Positions 39,437 through 48,897 of a stretch of 64,000 nt of DNA are shown here, in pieces. Each line of letters opens with the position of its first letter. Position 1 is the first letter of the stretch. Under the pieces are notes generated by a model. It did not search any database and was not told the origin of the DNA. It saw only the letters and a program-made list of their open reading frames with translations. This stretch comes from an uncultured Oxalobacteraceae bacterium (GTDB lineage: Bacteria > Pseudomonadota > Gammaproteobacteria > Burkholderiales > Burkholderiaceae_D), in the NCBI GenBank assembly GCA_903893945.1, contig CAITOF010000042.1, positions 16,425-80,424 of the forward strand, in the 5' to 3' direction. The translations under genes were made by a program, and so were the position numbers.

Positions 39437-40795
39437 ATGCCGATCCCCGAACTCCTTTTACCTGCCGGCGACCTACCCCGCATGCGTGCCGCATTTGACT
39501 ATGGTGCCGATGCCGTCTATGCAGGCCAGCCACGCTATTCCTTACGTGCACGAAACAACGATTTCAAACTTGATAACCTCAAAACCGGCATACAGGAAGC
39601 GCACGCGCGTGGCAAAAAGCTGTTTGTCACCAGCAACATCATGGCGCATAACAACAAGGTAAAAAGCTATCTGGCCGACATGGAACCGGTGATCGCACTT
39701 CAACCTGACGCGTTAATCATGGCCGACCCCGGGTTGATCATGATGGTACGGGAAAAATGGCCCGAGATGCCCATCCATCTGTCTGTGCAATCCAATACCG
39801 TCAATTATGCCGCCGTCAGATTCTGGCAGAAGCTCGGACTGACCCGCGTTATTCTGTCGCGCGAATTAAGCCTGGATGAAATCACCCAGATCCGCCAGGA
39901 ATGCCCGGATATGGAAATTGAGGTTTTCGTGCACGGCGCTTTGTGTATCGCCTATTCAGGCCGCTGCCTTCTGTCAGGCTATTTCAACCACCGCGACGCC
40001 AATCAGGGGACCTGCACCAACGCCTGCCGCTGGGATTACAAAATGGCCAACGCCGGTACCGATGAGGCGGGTCAGGCCAACTTGATCCCGTTCGAATTCA
40101 GCAGGGCCGTCGATGAAGCCGAGCGTGCGTTTTCCAGCGCTGGCAGCATCGAACGCCATCCACTGGCCGATCAGACTTACCTGATCGAGGAAGCGAACCG
40201 ACCGCGCGAGCTAATGCCGATCATGGAAGACGAACACGGCACCTACATCATGAATTCCAGGGATTTGCGCGCCGTCGAACATGTCGGCCAACTGGTAAAA
40301 ATCGGCATTGATTCACTCAAAATTGAAGGCCGGACCAAAAGCCTGTACTACGTCTCGCGCGCGGCCCAGGTTTATCGTCAGGCGATTGACGACGCGCTCG
40401 CCGGCAAACCCTTTAACCCTGCCCTGCTGGCCGATCTCGATGGTTTATCGAATCGCGGTTACACCACCGGTTTTTATCAGCGGCATCGCAGTCACGAGAC
40501 CCAGAATTACCTGGATGGTCATTCGAAATCGAAACGCAGTATTTATGTCGGCAAAGTCCGGGCAATTAATGACGGCTGGGCGCAGATTGAAGTAAAAAAC
40601 AGGTTTGCCGTAGGCGATACGCTGGAACTGATCCACCCCAGCGGTAACCAGCTGCATGTCCTTGACGCCATGCGTGCTGCCGATGGCACGGACTTGCAGG
40701 TGGCGCCGGGCAGCGGAATCGATGTACAGATTCCCCTGCCAGCCCGCTTCGAGCAGGCCCTGATATCACGCATTCTCGAGGATGCGACTGGATAG
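39437..40795 (+). CDS. trhP: tRNA 5-hydroxyuridine synthesis protein, U32 peptidase-like (YegQ)
   Basis: U32-family protein of 452 residues. The start PELLLPAGDLPRMRAAFDYGADAVYAG is the family opening. The signature EVFVHGALCIAYSGRCLLSGYF is near residue 165, and the Cys cluster continues in NQGTCTNACRWDY, the Fe-S ligands. YegQ/TrhP makes 5-hydroxyuridine at tRNA position 34 with prephenate as a cofactor source. It is convergent with a TonB receptor gene, with a hairpin between. Confidence 0.92.
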   Translation: MPIPELLLPAGDLPRMRAAFDYGADAVYAGQPRYSLRARNNDFKLDNLKTGIQEAHARGKKLFVTSNIMAHNNKVKSYLADMEPVIALQPDALIMADPGLIMMVREKWPEMPIHLSVQSNTVNYAAVRFWQKLGLTRVILSRELSLDEITQIRQECPDMEIEVFVHGALCIAYSGRCLLSGYFNHRDANQGTCTNACRWDYKMANAGTDEAGQANLIPFEFSRAVDEAERAFSSAGSIERHPLADQTYLIEEANRPRELMPIMEDEHGTYIMNSRDLRAVEHVGQLVKIGIDSLKIEGRTKSLYYVSRAAQVYRQAIDDALAGKPFNPALLADLDGLSNRGYTTGFYQRHRSHETQNYLDGHSKSKRSIYVGKVRAINDGWAQIEVKNRFAVGDTLELIHPSGNQLHVLDAMRAADGTDLQVAPGSGIDVQIPLPARFEQALISRILEDATG

Positions 40796-40796
40796 T

Positions 40797-40819
40797 CCGG
40801 GCAGCGCAGCGCTGCCCGG
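40797..40819. terminator. GC-rich hairpin between convergent genes
   Basis: Perfect 11-bp inverted repeat around a single A, all G+C except two pairs. It begins directly after the trhP stop and ends 9 bp before the stop of the convergent TonB receptor gene. No U-tract follows on either strand, so it may be a weak terminator or an mRNA 3-prime stabiliser. Confidence 0.55.
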
Positions 40820-40828
40820 GCGCACCGG

Positions 40829-43648
40829 TTAAAAACTGTACGCCAATCCTGCATTGATAAACCGCCCGATCACACCGGCCTCGTGCAGCGACGGATTGAA
40901 CGGTATGCCCATGCCGCCGTACGTGGCCAGATCAACCGGTGGCTGCCGGTCGAATACGTTGCTCATGTTGACGTGCACAGTCAGTTTTTTGTTAACCTGG
41001 TAATAAACCGTCACGTCGGTATCCAGAAAGGACGGTACGTTGCAGTAATTGGACGGGATATTATTATTGGGAAACCAGCCCCCGAACGAACCGCCCAGTG
41101 CGCAGTTGGTCACCTCATTACCGGCCGGTGTCGGATCGGTCAGGTCATAACCGCTGATCCAGTTAAACGCCGTGGTAACGGTCCATGCATTTTTCGCATA
41201 GGTCAATGTTGCCTGGATTTTGTCCTTGGGATTGGCGGTATCGCCACCGACCGCCGACGGACCGTGCGTGCCAGCCAACTGGTAACCGATACCGCCCTCC
41301 TCCTGGATATAGCTCATCATGTGCGTGTAATCCAGATCCGCTTTCAGGCTGCCATAATCGCCCAGATTGAATTTGTAGCCGGTACTTAGCTCGATGCCGC
41401 TGGTGGTGGTCTGATTCGCGTTGACCAGCGGTTGGGTGTAAAACCACGGTACCGCCGTGTTATTGCCCTGACCCGGCGCACAGGGAGTGGGAGTAACGCC
41501 ATCGGCACCGGTACAGAACTGGTTCACCGCCGGTCCGTAGGAAGGCAGGGCACTGGGTGAACCGGACACTATCTGATTCTTTATTTCGATCTTGTACAGG
41601 TCTATCGTCGACGACCAGCCCTTGATCGGCTCCAGTATCATGCCGAGGGTCGAGCTGACCGATTTTTCGGGTTGCAGTGCCGGATTCGCCGCCGTGAAAT
41701 ACTGCGCGGAATAATTGCAATACTTGGTCACCGCACCCGGTGCATTCGGTCCATTGGGGCAAAGCACCGGATCGGCGGAATTGCCGATGCCAAACACAAT
41801 ACCCTCATTGCCGTTTTCGGCCGGATTGGGTGCGCGGAATCCGGTCGCCAGTGTGCCGCGCAACGCAAACACATTGGTCGGCGTCCACTTGAAGCCGATT
41901 TTCGGTGTGGTGGCGTTACCAACGCCGCCATTGAAATGATCAAACCGGACAGCCGCATCGATTTCGACTGACTTCAGCACGGGGGCGGCAATTTCGGCAA
42001 ACGCCGACACGTCGGTTTGTGTCCCGATCACCCATGCCGTGGTGGCTCCGGCCGCTGACCCCGTAATGGCGGATTGTGAATCGGGCGAATTCATGTCACG
42101 GTATATGTAGCTGGCCCCGGTACTGAAACCCAGATCACCTCCCGGCAGCTGCATCAGTGAGCGCGATAGGTGGACATCGATGAATTCCAGTGTCGAAATG
42201 TCCTGTTGCGTCGACGAGGGAAAAATGGATGCCAACACCGAAGGGGAGTTATTCCCGGTAAAGGAATAAGGTGTGGTCGTGCTGTTCAGGGCCGATTGCA
42301 GTGCGGTGTAATTGATTAAGCCATCGTAACGGACGTTAATCTGGTTTTTGGCGTAACCGATCGCGCTGTCGACATCCCATTCGCCCATCGAACCGGTCAG
42401 ATCAGTGACCAGTCGATAGTTTTTCGAATTGACGTGACTGTTCGGAACCGGCGAGTCGGGTATAACGCCGCCCAGGGCAAAGCCATCGTAGGTGACCGGT
42501 GTGGCACCGACGCCGCCGGTCAGCGTGTTGCTCGGCCCACCCGCGATCTGTCCGGAATAAGAACCGGAGGTGGGAAAGGTGTAATAGCCGGCATTGATGG
42601 CAATAATGTCGACCTTGCTCTCAAAAACAGAGGCTTTTACATCCAGCTTCCAGCCGTCAGTGAGTTTTTTATCGAAGCTGGCCAGCAGGTTGATGTTTTC
42701 CGTTTCAGGCTGCATATTGCCGACCGGCAGATAGCGACAGTCACTTGCATTCATCTGAGCAGTCGTGCACCCGGTGACACCGGGTGCCGGGGTCGTTGCG
42801 CCGGTCACCTGGTTGATCAGGTAGGGTTGTCGGGTGGTCGGAAAGGGGGCGGTATTGGGATTATTGGCTGAACCTGGCGAGGTATCGACACCGCCGAGCG
42901 CTGTCCAGTCGGTCCGTATCCAGTCGCCATCGCCGGCGCGCTGGTCAAAGCGTATCGCGTCCTGATGGCGGTATTCAATATTCGCATACGCGTTATAACC
43001 GTCTTCTTCAAGATCGCCAAAACCATGGGTCAGGGTGAAGTGAGTGGTCGCTCCACCTCCTCGGGTGGAACTCCCGCCTTCGCCGCTCATCATGGTGCCA
43101 ACGATATTCTTTTTCAGAATAATATTCACCACACCGGCCATCGCATCGGACCCATAAATCGCCGACGCGCCATCTTTCAAGACTTCGATACGTTCAATCG
43201 CGTCCAGCGGTATGTTCGATATATCAACAAAAGAACGCTGGTTGTCATCGGACAGCGCATTGGGCGCCATGCGATGTCCATCGATCAGCACCAGCGTTGC
43301 CGCCGATGTCAGTCCGCGCAGCGAGATTGCGCTGGCGCCGGCCGCAAATGCCCCTGAAAATCCCTGGTTCAGGGTACCCGAGCCATTGGCCGTGATATTT
43401 TCCAGAACCTGGGCAATCGAGGTGTAGCCGGTCTGTTTGATATCTTCTGCCGAAATAACCTGCACCGGGCTGGGTGTTTCCTTGTCAGCCCGGCGGATGG
43501 ATGATCCGGTGATTTCGACCCGCTGCACGACGTCCGACGACGACTGCTGTGCCAGACCATACGGTGTCAGCAGTCCTGCGCCAAGCAGAACTGCGCCGGA
43601 ATGCAGCAGCGGACGCAAAAGCGCCAGTCGGTTTTTTGGAGTTGCCAT
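40829..43648 (-). CDS. TonB-dependent outer-membrane receptor
   Basis: Protein of 939 residues. The signal peptide ends near YGLA-QQ, then a plug domain (about 40-170: RVEITGSSIRRADKETPSPV, then VLIDGHRMAP and RIEVLKDGASAIYGSDAMAG). The long beta-barrel ends in a C-terminal Phe (GLAYSF), needed for BAM insertion. AAGGAA stands before ATG 43648; an upstream in-frame codon would add 11 residues ahead of the signal. This group, with large loops and a plug of the SSIRRAD type, often imports plant-derived compounds, peptides or vitamins. Substrate unknown. Together with the second receptor at 49.9 kb it brackets an uptake and degradation block. Confidence 0.93.
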   Translation of the reverse strand: MATPKNRLALLRPLLHSGAVLLGAGLLTPYGLAQQSSSDVVQRVEITGSSIRRADKETPSPVQVISAEDIKQTGYTSIAQVLENITANGSGTLNQGFSGAFAAGASAISLRGLTSAATLVLIDGHRMAPNALSDDNQRSFVDISNIPLDAIERIEVLKDGASAIYGSDAMAGVVNIILKKNIVGTMMSGEGGSSTRGGGATTHFTLTHGFGDLEEDGYNAYANIEYRHQDAIRFDQRAGDGDWIRTDWTALGGVDTSPGSANNPNTAPFPTTRQPYLINQVTGATTPAPGVTGCTTAQMNASDCRYLPVGNMQPETENINLLASFDKKLTDGWKLDVKASVFESKVDIIAINAGYYTFPTSGSYSGQIAGGPSNTLTGGVGATPVTYDGFALGGVIPDSPVPNSHVNSKNYRLVTDLTGSMGEWDVDSAIGYAKNQINVRYDGLINYTALQSALNSTTTPYSFTGNNSPSVLASIFPSSTQQDISTLEFIDVHLSRSLMQLPGGDLGFSTGASYIYRDMNSPDSQSAITGSAAGATTAWVIGTQTDVSAFAEIAAPVLKSVEIDAAVRFDHFNGGVGNATTPKIGFKWTPTNVFALRGTLATGFRAPNPAENGNEGIVFGIGNSADPVLCPNGPNAPGAVTKYCNYSAQYFTAANPALQPEKSVSSTLGMILEPIKGWSSTIDLYKIEIKNQIVSGSPSALPSYGPAVNQFCTGADGVTPTPCAPGQGNNTAVPWFYTQPLVNANQTTTSGIELSTGYKFNLGDYGSLKADLDYTHMMSYIQEEGGIGYQLAGTHGPSAVGGDTANPKDKIQATLTYAKNAWTVTTAFNWISGYDLTDPTPAGNEVTNCALGGSFGGWFPNNNIPSNYCNVPSFLDTDVTVYYQVNKKLTVHVNMSNVFDRQPPVDLATYGGMGIPFNPSLHEAGVIGRFINAGLAYSF

Positions 43649-43781
43649 AAATTCATTCCTTTTATTTAATGACCGTTGCACGAGTCATTTGATGGGGAGT
43701 CTATCGGGTGCTGAATTTATTATTGGCGATGAAAGTGACTTTGTCCACTTTGTCCATGTTCTGACAATGGCGCACCACGCT

Positions 43782-44942
43782 TTATTCCTGATAGGGGCGC
43801 AGTAATTCCCTGGAAATAATGTGACGCTGAATTTCTGATGTCCCTTCCCAGATCCGCTCGATTCGCGCGTCGCGCCAGAAGCGCTCTATCGGCAGTTCAT
43901 CCATTAACCCCATACCGCCGTATATCTGCACGGCGTCATCAGTCACGCGGCCCAGCATTTCTGTCGCGAATAATTTGGCCATGCCGGCGTCACCGTCGGT
44001 CATGATGCCCTTGTCGAGCTTGTCGGCCGAATAGAATGTCAGCAGCTCCGCAGCCCGGATACTGGTGGCCATATCGGCAAGTTTGAACGAGGTGCCCTGA
44101 AACGCCCCGATCGCCTTGCCAAACTGCTTGCGTGTGCCGGCCCATTCGGTGGCCATCTCGAACGCCCGCTGCGCGCGCCCGACACAGTTCGCTGCCACCA
44201 TGACTCGCCCTGCGGTCAGCCACTGGTTGGCCAGATCAAATCCTTTATGTTCCTGCCCGAGGATCTGGCGTTCATGGAGACGGCAATCCGAGAAGAAAAT
44301 TTCAGACTGGTGATAACCTTTCAGGCTGGTGCAGCGCGGTCCGCGGCGTATTTCCATACCCGGCGTGTTTTTGTCAACCAGGAAGGCCGTGACCCGTTTG
44401 CGGGTACGGTTTTTCACTTCTTCTTCACCTGACACAGCGAACAGAATCACGAAATCGGCGGTGTCGGCATGACTGATGAAGTGTTTGCTGCCATTGATTA
44501 CAAAATCAGCGCCATCTCTGACAGCACGCGTTCTGATCCCCATGGCGTCCGAGCCCGCACCGGGTTCGGTCAGTCCGAAACAGTCCACCCGTTCACCCCG
44601 TATCACCGGTTTCAGGTAGCGCTCAATCTGCTCACCCTGACACGCCATCAGTATCTTGCTGGGACGTCCGACAAAGACCTGCAGGGCCCAGCTGGTTCGC
44701 CCCAGTTCCCTTTCCAGCAACGCCTGTGTCACATAGTCCAGTCCCGCACCGCCGACTTCTTCGGGCATGTTGAATGCGTACAGGCCCAGTTCAATCGCCC
44801 GTTGCCGGATCTGTGCCGCCAGTTCAGGCGCAACGGCGTCGGCCCGGTCGACATCAAATTCGTGCGGCTGCAGCTCCGTCTCAACAAAACGTCTGACGGT
44901 GTCAACCAGCATCACCTGCTCCTGGGTCAGTGCGAAATCCAT
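43782..44942 (-). CDS. Acyl-CoA dehydrogenase
   Basis: FAD enzyme of 386 residues that introduces a trans-2 double bond in acyl-CoA thioesters. Signatures: CFGLTEPGAGSDAMGI near residue 128, RKQFGKAIGAFQ near 270, QIYGGMGLMDELPIERFWRDARI and WEGTSEIQRHII. The Glu in WEGTSE is the catalytic base position of short/medium-chain enzymes. No ETF or fatty-acid ligase is adjacent. A promoter with a TGAACGATTA sequence in its spacer lies just upstream (45.0 kb), similar to the TetR operator described at 48.0 and 48.9 kb. Confidence 0.93.
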   Translation of the reverse strand: MDFALTQEQVMLVDTVRRFVETELQPHEFDVDRADAVAPELAAQIRQRAIELGLYAFNMPEEVGGAGLDYVTQALLERELGRTSWALQVFVGRPSKILMACQGEQIERYLKPVIRGERVDCFGLTEPGAGSDAMGIRTRAVRDGADFVINGSKHFISHADTADFVILFAVSGEEEVKNRTRKRVTAFLVDKNTPGMEIRRGPRCTSLKGYHQSEIFFSDCRLHERQILGQEHKGFDLANQWLTAGRVMVAANCVGRAQRAFEMATEWAGTRKQFGKAIGAFQGTSFKLADMATSIRAAELLTFYSADKLDKGIMTDGDAGMAKLFATEMLGRVTDDAVQIYGGMGLMDELPIERFWRDARIERIWEGTSEIQRHIISRELLRPYQE

Positions 44943-45374
44943 GAAAATCTCCGTGGCGGTAAGGATTAATGGTGCTCAATATACCCGGGCAATTTTATTA
45001 TATAATCGTTCAGTTTCAAAGAAATTTAATTGTTTTTAAAATATTTTTTTACTAACATTATTCATATTTAATTAAATAAATAGTAATTATTGGAGATGTA
45101 AGGCCAATTTTACTGACATCGACGAACTGCAGGAATTAAGTAAAATAACTTAAAAATCAATTATTTATGAATTTTGGACAAAATATTGTGAAATTTATTG
45201 GCACGTCAGGCATTATTTCTGGCTCGCTTGCGGAAAATTTACATGAATTTGAATGATCGTTTAGTATTATAATTTTTCAGGTCGCAGAATAATTAAGTTC
45301 CGCCATCCCGGCACTGTTCGGCTACAGTGGGTTGACCGAGACAACACTCATCCTTTGAAGAGGAACCCTACCTA
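44943..45374. promoter_or_regulatory. AT-rich divergent intergenic region with promoter of the acyl-CoA dehydrogenase
   Basis: 432 bp, strikingly AT-rich from about 44990 to 45290, with no credible gene. On the minus strand a TATAAT (44997-45002) is preceded by a spacer carrying TGAACGATTA (45003-45012), which matches 8 of 10 bases of the TGAACGTTCA palindrome at 48.9 kb. The -35 is poor (TTTCTT). On the + strand a TATAAT at 45268-45273 could serve the PotF-like gene, but its -35 is not convincing. Divergent control by one regulator is possible. Confidence 0.4.
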
Positions 45375-46481
45375 ATGAAACTTTCAGCCATCGTCAGATT
45401 ACTGTACGCATCGACATTCCTGCTGGGCTTGGTGTACTTGCCGTCCGTCGACGCCGCGCCGACCAACCAGCTCAATATCATGAACTGGTCCGACTTCATT
45501 GCAAGCGACACGGTGGCCAAATTCGAAAAAGAGACCGGCATAAAAGTGAAGTATGACGTCACCGACAGCAATGACACATTGCAAGCCAAACTGCTGGCCG
45601 GCAATTCAGGTTACGACGTGGTTTACCCGTCGTCAAACTATATGGCCAAACAGTCCTCGGCCGGCGTCTATGAAAAACTCGACTGGTCCAGGATTCCGAA
45701 CAGGGCCAATCTGGATCCGGAACTGCTCGGCAGAATTGCCGGCGCCGATGGCAGCAAATACTGGGTTCCCTATGTCTGGGGCACCATCGGCATGGTCATC
45801 AACAAGACCAAAGTGGTACCTTTACTGGGAAAAAATACCGCACTGGATAACTGGGACATCGTATTTAAGCCCGAGTTGGCCAGTAAATTGAAAGGATGCG
45901 GGATTTCGATTGCCGATTCTCCGGCCGATGTCTTTCCGGTCGTGTTGGCTTATATGGGCAGAAACCCGAACAGCAAAAAAAACAGCGACTATGAAGACGC
46001 CGCCAAAGAACTGGCAAAGATTCGCCCGTATGTCACACAGTTCAATACCGCCTATTTAAACGACGTGGCCGGTGGCGATATCTGCCTGGCGATAGGCTGG
46101 TCTGGCGATGCGCGGGTGATTGCACGACGCGTGCAGGAAGCGCACCAGAAATTTGACATCGCGTATGTCACGCCCAAAGGTCAGACCGGTCTGTGGTTTG
46201 TCACCATGGGCATACCGGCCGATGCGCCCAACAAGGACAATGCGCTGAAATGGATCAATTTCATTTTACGTCCGGACATTTCCGCCGACATTACCAATGC
46301 CATCGCCTACCCGACTGCGGTACCTCTGGCCAAAAAAACCGTCCGGCCCGACCTGCTTGCCGACAAGTCGATTTACCCGTCGGATGAACTGATGAAAAGC
46401 TTTTTCATTTACGAACCGATCGACACGACTATTTCACGCCTGATGAACCGGCTCTGGGTGCAGTTCAAATCCGGGCACTAG
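45375..46481 (+). CDS. Polyamine-type ABC transporter substrate-binding protein (PotF/PotD-like)
   Basis: Periplasmic protein of 368 residues with a signal peptide ending near VDA-AP. The mature start LNIMNWSDFIASDTVAKFEK and VVYPSSNYMAKQSSAGVYEK are the PotF/SpuD pattern; WVPYVWGTIGMVINKTKV follows. GAGGAA precedes ATG 45375. It probably binds putrescine, spermidine or a related amine, but no permease (PotHI) or ATPase (PotG) gene is present. It is thus an orphan binding protein beside the TonB/acyl-CoA block. Confidence 0.9.
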   Translation: MKLSAIVRLLYASTFLLGLVYLPSVDAAPTNQLNIMNWSDFIASDTVAKFEKETGIKVKYDVTDSNDTLQAKLLAGNSGYDVVYPSSNYMAKQSSAGVYEKLDWSRIPNRANLDPELLGRIAGADGSKYWVPYVWGTIGMVINKTKVVPLLGKNTALDNWDIVFKPELASKLKGCGISIADSPADVFPVVLAYMGRNPNSKKNSDYEDAAKELAKIRPYVTQFNTAYLNDVAGGDICLAIGWSGDARVIARRVQEAHQKFDIAYVTPKGQTGLWFVTMGIPADAPNKDNALKWINFILRPDISADITNAIAYPTAVPLAKKTVRPDLLADKSIYPSDELMKSFFIYEPIDTTISRLMNRLWVQFKSGH

Positions 46482-46522
46482 AGCGACTGGATACGGCCTG
46501 TTTCGCCCGGTGCAAAAAACGG

Positions 46523-47209
46523 CTAGGCCATAATAACCGGGCCACCGACCTGAATCGCCTTCTGATAGGCCGGGCGCGCGTTGATGGCTGCCTTATAAGC
46601 GCTCAGATGTTTATAGTTGGCCGTGTCATCTGCGCGCGCGAGCGCCGCCTCAACGGGGAAACTCATCTGGAAATCGGCGAGGGTCAGGTGGTCTCCGGCA
46701 AACCAGGCTCGCGTGGCGAGGTGATTATCCATGAACGCCAGCGCCGTGGTCAGATTCGGATCGATCAGCAAGGTCTGCACTTGCGCGCAAAGCTGCCGTG
46801 CAATCGGCTTGACAAAAAATGGCATCGGTCGGGTTGGGATCATCACGAACACCAGCTTCATCACCAGCCAGTTCATCAGCGATCCTTCGGCATAATGCAT
46901 CCAGAAGCGACTCTGGCGATGCGCCTCGGTACCCGGCACCGGCACCAGCTGCGCTACATCGCCGTGGCCGGTTGATGCATATTTTTCAGCCAGATATTCC
47001 AGAATTGCGCCGGATTCAGCGACCGTCACGTCGCCGTCAACGATGACCGGCGATTTGCCCAAGGGATGTATCGCCTTAAGTTCAGGCGGCGCCAGCCTTG
47101 TCTTGCTGTCGCGCCTGTAGCGCACAATGTCATACGGAATCTGCAACTCTTCCAGTAACCAGAGTATGCGTTGCGAACGGGATGTTTCCAAATGATGCAG
47201 CGTAATCAT
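46523..47209 (-). CDS. Glutathione S-transferase family protein
   Basis: Protein of 228 residues. The N-terminal thioredoxin-like domain (about 1-80) has SRSQRILWLLEELQIPYDIV with the Ser candidate for glutathione activation, and the cis-Pro region KSPVIVDGDVTVAESGAILEYL. An all-helical C-terminal domain follows with HLTLADFQMSFPVEAA. ATG 47209 has AAGG 6 nt upstream; the open frame upstream overlaps the TetR gene and is rejected. It begins 46 bp after the TetR gene on the same strand, so the two may be co-transcribed. Confidence 0.9.
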   Translation of the reverse strand: MITLHHLETSRSQRILWLLEELQIPYDIVRYRRDSKTRLAPPELKAIHPLGKSPVIVDGDVTVAESGAILEYLAEKYASTGHGDVAQLVPVPGTEAHRQSRFWMHYAEGSLMNWLVMKLVFVMIPTRPMPFFVKPIARQLCAQVQTLLIDPNLTTALAFMDNHLATRAWFAGDHLTLADFQMSFPVEAALARADDTANYKHLSAYKAAINARPAYQKAIQVGGPVIMA

Positions 47210-47255
47210 CGTAAACCTTAAGGTGAGGGATATATCAGCAAGGGCAACAACTGTT

Positions 47256-47969
47256 TCACGGTGACGGATTGATCGCGTCATCGATTGCGGCAAGCAGCGT
47301 CGACAGCCGCGGGGTTGCCTCGGGTGACGTATCCAGCGGAAAATTAATCAGCCGGTAAAGCAGGTCAAAGCAGGTTGCCTCGGCCTGTTCCGGCTGGAAC
47401 ACCTCAGGATCATAGGAGCGCTGCAACCAGAGGCCATCAATCAATGCGGTAAATGCCAGCGCAGCCTGATACGGGTCACCGGTCAGCTGGCGTTCTTCGT
47501 AGACTTTGGCGAACAGCTTTCTCAATATGATCTGGTATTCCTGGTAACTCTGCCGGATCGTGTGCCGGATGATCGGGGACTGCCGGGCCGCGTTCCACAG
47601 GCTCAGCCATACGCCCAGATTACTGTCCGAGAAAATCGGTGCACGAAAACAGATGCGGATCATGGTACTCAGTTTGTTCAGCGCGCCACCTGTCGTTCCT
47701 TTTAAGGCCTGAACCGTTTCGGCCTGCAGGTTTTCGGCAAACGAACGGAAACTCTCGGCGATCAATTCGTCCTTGGAATTGAAATGAAAATTGATTAACC
47801 CGCGCGAAACCTGCGCCGTTTCACAGATTTTACCGATCGAGGTATTGGCATAGCCATATTTTTCCAGGCAGTTCAAGGTCGCCTCAATGAGCATGGCCTT
47901 GCGATCATCCACATTCTTGCGATGGAATATTTTGACTACCTGACTATCAGCGATACTAGGTTCAGACAT
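47256..47969 (-). CDS. TetR family regulator, BetI-like
   Basis: Protein of 237 residues. The N-terminal helix-turn-helix covers about residues 27-75 (ANTSIGKICETAQVSRGLINFHFNSKDEL), with the RGLINFHF core close to BetI-type TetR regulators. The C-terminal ligand domain (about 95-220) contains AALAFTALIDGLWLQRSY, the BetI/TetR_C pattern. ATG 47969 (start MSEPSIADSQ) is 58 bp downstream of the -10 of a promoter that contains an operator-like sequence. The same sequence recurs before the enoyl-CoA hydratase gene. It probably represses itself, the GST and the neighbouring CoA genes; the inducer is unknown. Confidence 0.9.
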   Translation of the reverse strand: MSEPSIADSQVVKIFHRKNVDDRKAMLIEATLNCLEKYGYANTSIGKICETAQVSRGLINFHFNSKDELIAESFRSFAENLQAETVQALKGTTGGALNKLSTMIRICFRAPIFSDSNLGVWLSLWNAARQSPIIRHTIRQSYQEYQIILRKLFAKVYEERQLTGDPYQAALAFTALIDGLWLQRSYDPEVFQPEQAEATCFDLLYRLINFPLDTSPEATPRLSTLLAAIDDAINPSP

Positions 47970-48026
47970 GGGCGGTAAGTGAGGTGAGCAGGCAGATTGG
48001 CAGGGCGGGTGCCTCAATCCGAACCC

Positions 48027-48057
48027 ATCATATCAATTGAACGTTGGTTTAGCAATA
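48027..48057 (-). promoter_or_regulatory. TetR gene promoter with operator-like spacer
   Basis: On the minus strand: -35 TTGCTA (48050-48055), 17-nt spacer (48033-48049), -10 TATGAT (48027-48032). The block 48037-48057 is 19/21 identical to 48898-48918, in the same orientation relative to the downstream gene and at nearly the same distance from the start codon. The spacer contains AACGTTCAA, a half of the palindrome seen there. It lies in the 325-bp gap between the TetR gene and the divergent thioesterase gene. A looser TGAACAAATGTTTA (48232-48245) precedes the thioesterase. Confidence 0.7.
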
Positions 48058-48294
48058 GCCGGTTTTGTGCCTGGCGCGTCGGCTTCAGGCACACCCCCGC
48101 TACAGGAACAGCCCGGGGTGCCACACCCAGTATGCGTGTCTTTCGCCGGTGAATTGCTTGCCGGTGCCGGGCGCAGTCTGGCACCGGTCCATAAAACCCT
48201 TGCCGGTAACGAAAAGTTGTGAAATCATTCCTGAACAAATGTTTAATTATGAGCCGAAACAACCCGGCGTTCACGCACAGGAGCTGAACCACCC

Positions 48295-48813
48295 ATGACG
48301 TCCCCAACCCGCCTGCCGGTGCCGACACCGTTTGTCTCCCAGCCCCGGCATGTCGTGCCTGAATGGGTGGACGAAAACGGCCACATGAATATCGCGCCCT
48401 ATCTGAGTGTATTTGATCACGCGTTCTATGACGTTTACGCGTTCTGGGGCATGGATTTCGACAAGGTCGAGGAACGCGGCTATTCGACCTTTGTCGCAGA
48501 ATCACACATGACGTATCAGAGCGAGTTGCGGCTGGGTGAGGCGTTTACGATTGAAACACGGCTGATGGAATTTGATGAAAAACGGATCCGATGGTTTCAG
48601 TACATGAAAAAAGCGGATGGCCGGGTGGCAGCCAGTTGCGAATTGCTGAATCTTTTTATGGACATCCGCCAGCGACGCGTGGTGGCCATACCGCCTGTCT
48701 ATTCCAGACAACTGAATGACATTCTATTGGCACACAAACAACTGCCTGAGCCGGTTGAAGCGGGCCGTTGCATTTCAATGCCGGCTGCCCGGCGCCAGCC
48801 AAAAACTGATTAG
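48295..48813 (+). CDS. Hotdog-fold acyl-CoA thioesterase
   Basis: Protein of 172 residues. The single hotdog domain (about 15-140) contains VVPEWVDENGHMNIAPYLSVFDHAFYDVY, where Asp/Asn-Gly-His-Met-Asn is the active-site loop of 4-hydroxybenzoyl-CoA thioesterase-type enzymes. VAESHMTYQSELRLGEAF follows. It resembles the thioesterase domain fused to some carnitine dehydrogenases and betainyl-CoA thioesterases, which would fit the BetI-like regulator next door. That link is inference. It lies 179 bp upstream of the PaaG-like gene. Confidence 0.85.
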   Translation: MTSPTRLPVPTPFVSQPRHVVPEWVDENGHMNIAPYLSVFDHAFYDVYAFWGMDFDKVEERGYSTFVAESHMTYQSELRLGEAFTIETRLMEFDEKRIRWFQYMKKADGRVAASCELLNLFMDIRQRRVVAIPPVYSRQLNDILLAHKQLPEPVEAGRCISMPAARRQPKTD

Positions 48814-48897
48814 TTGCCATTTTTCAATGCGCTTATCCCTACTTTGTACAGGGGTATTCACCGGCCTGTTGCACATAACACGCGCGCCGGATTTAAT

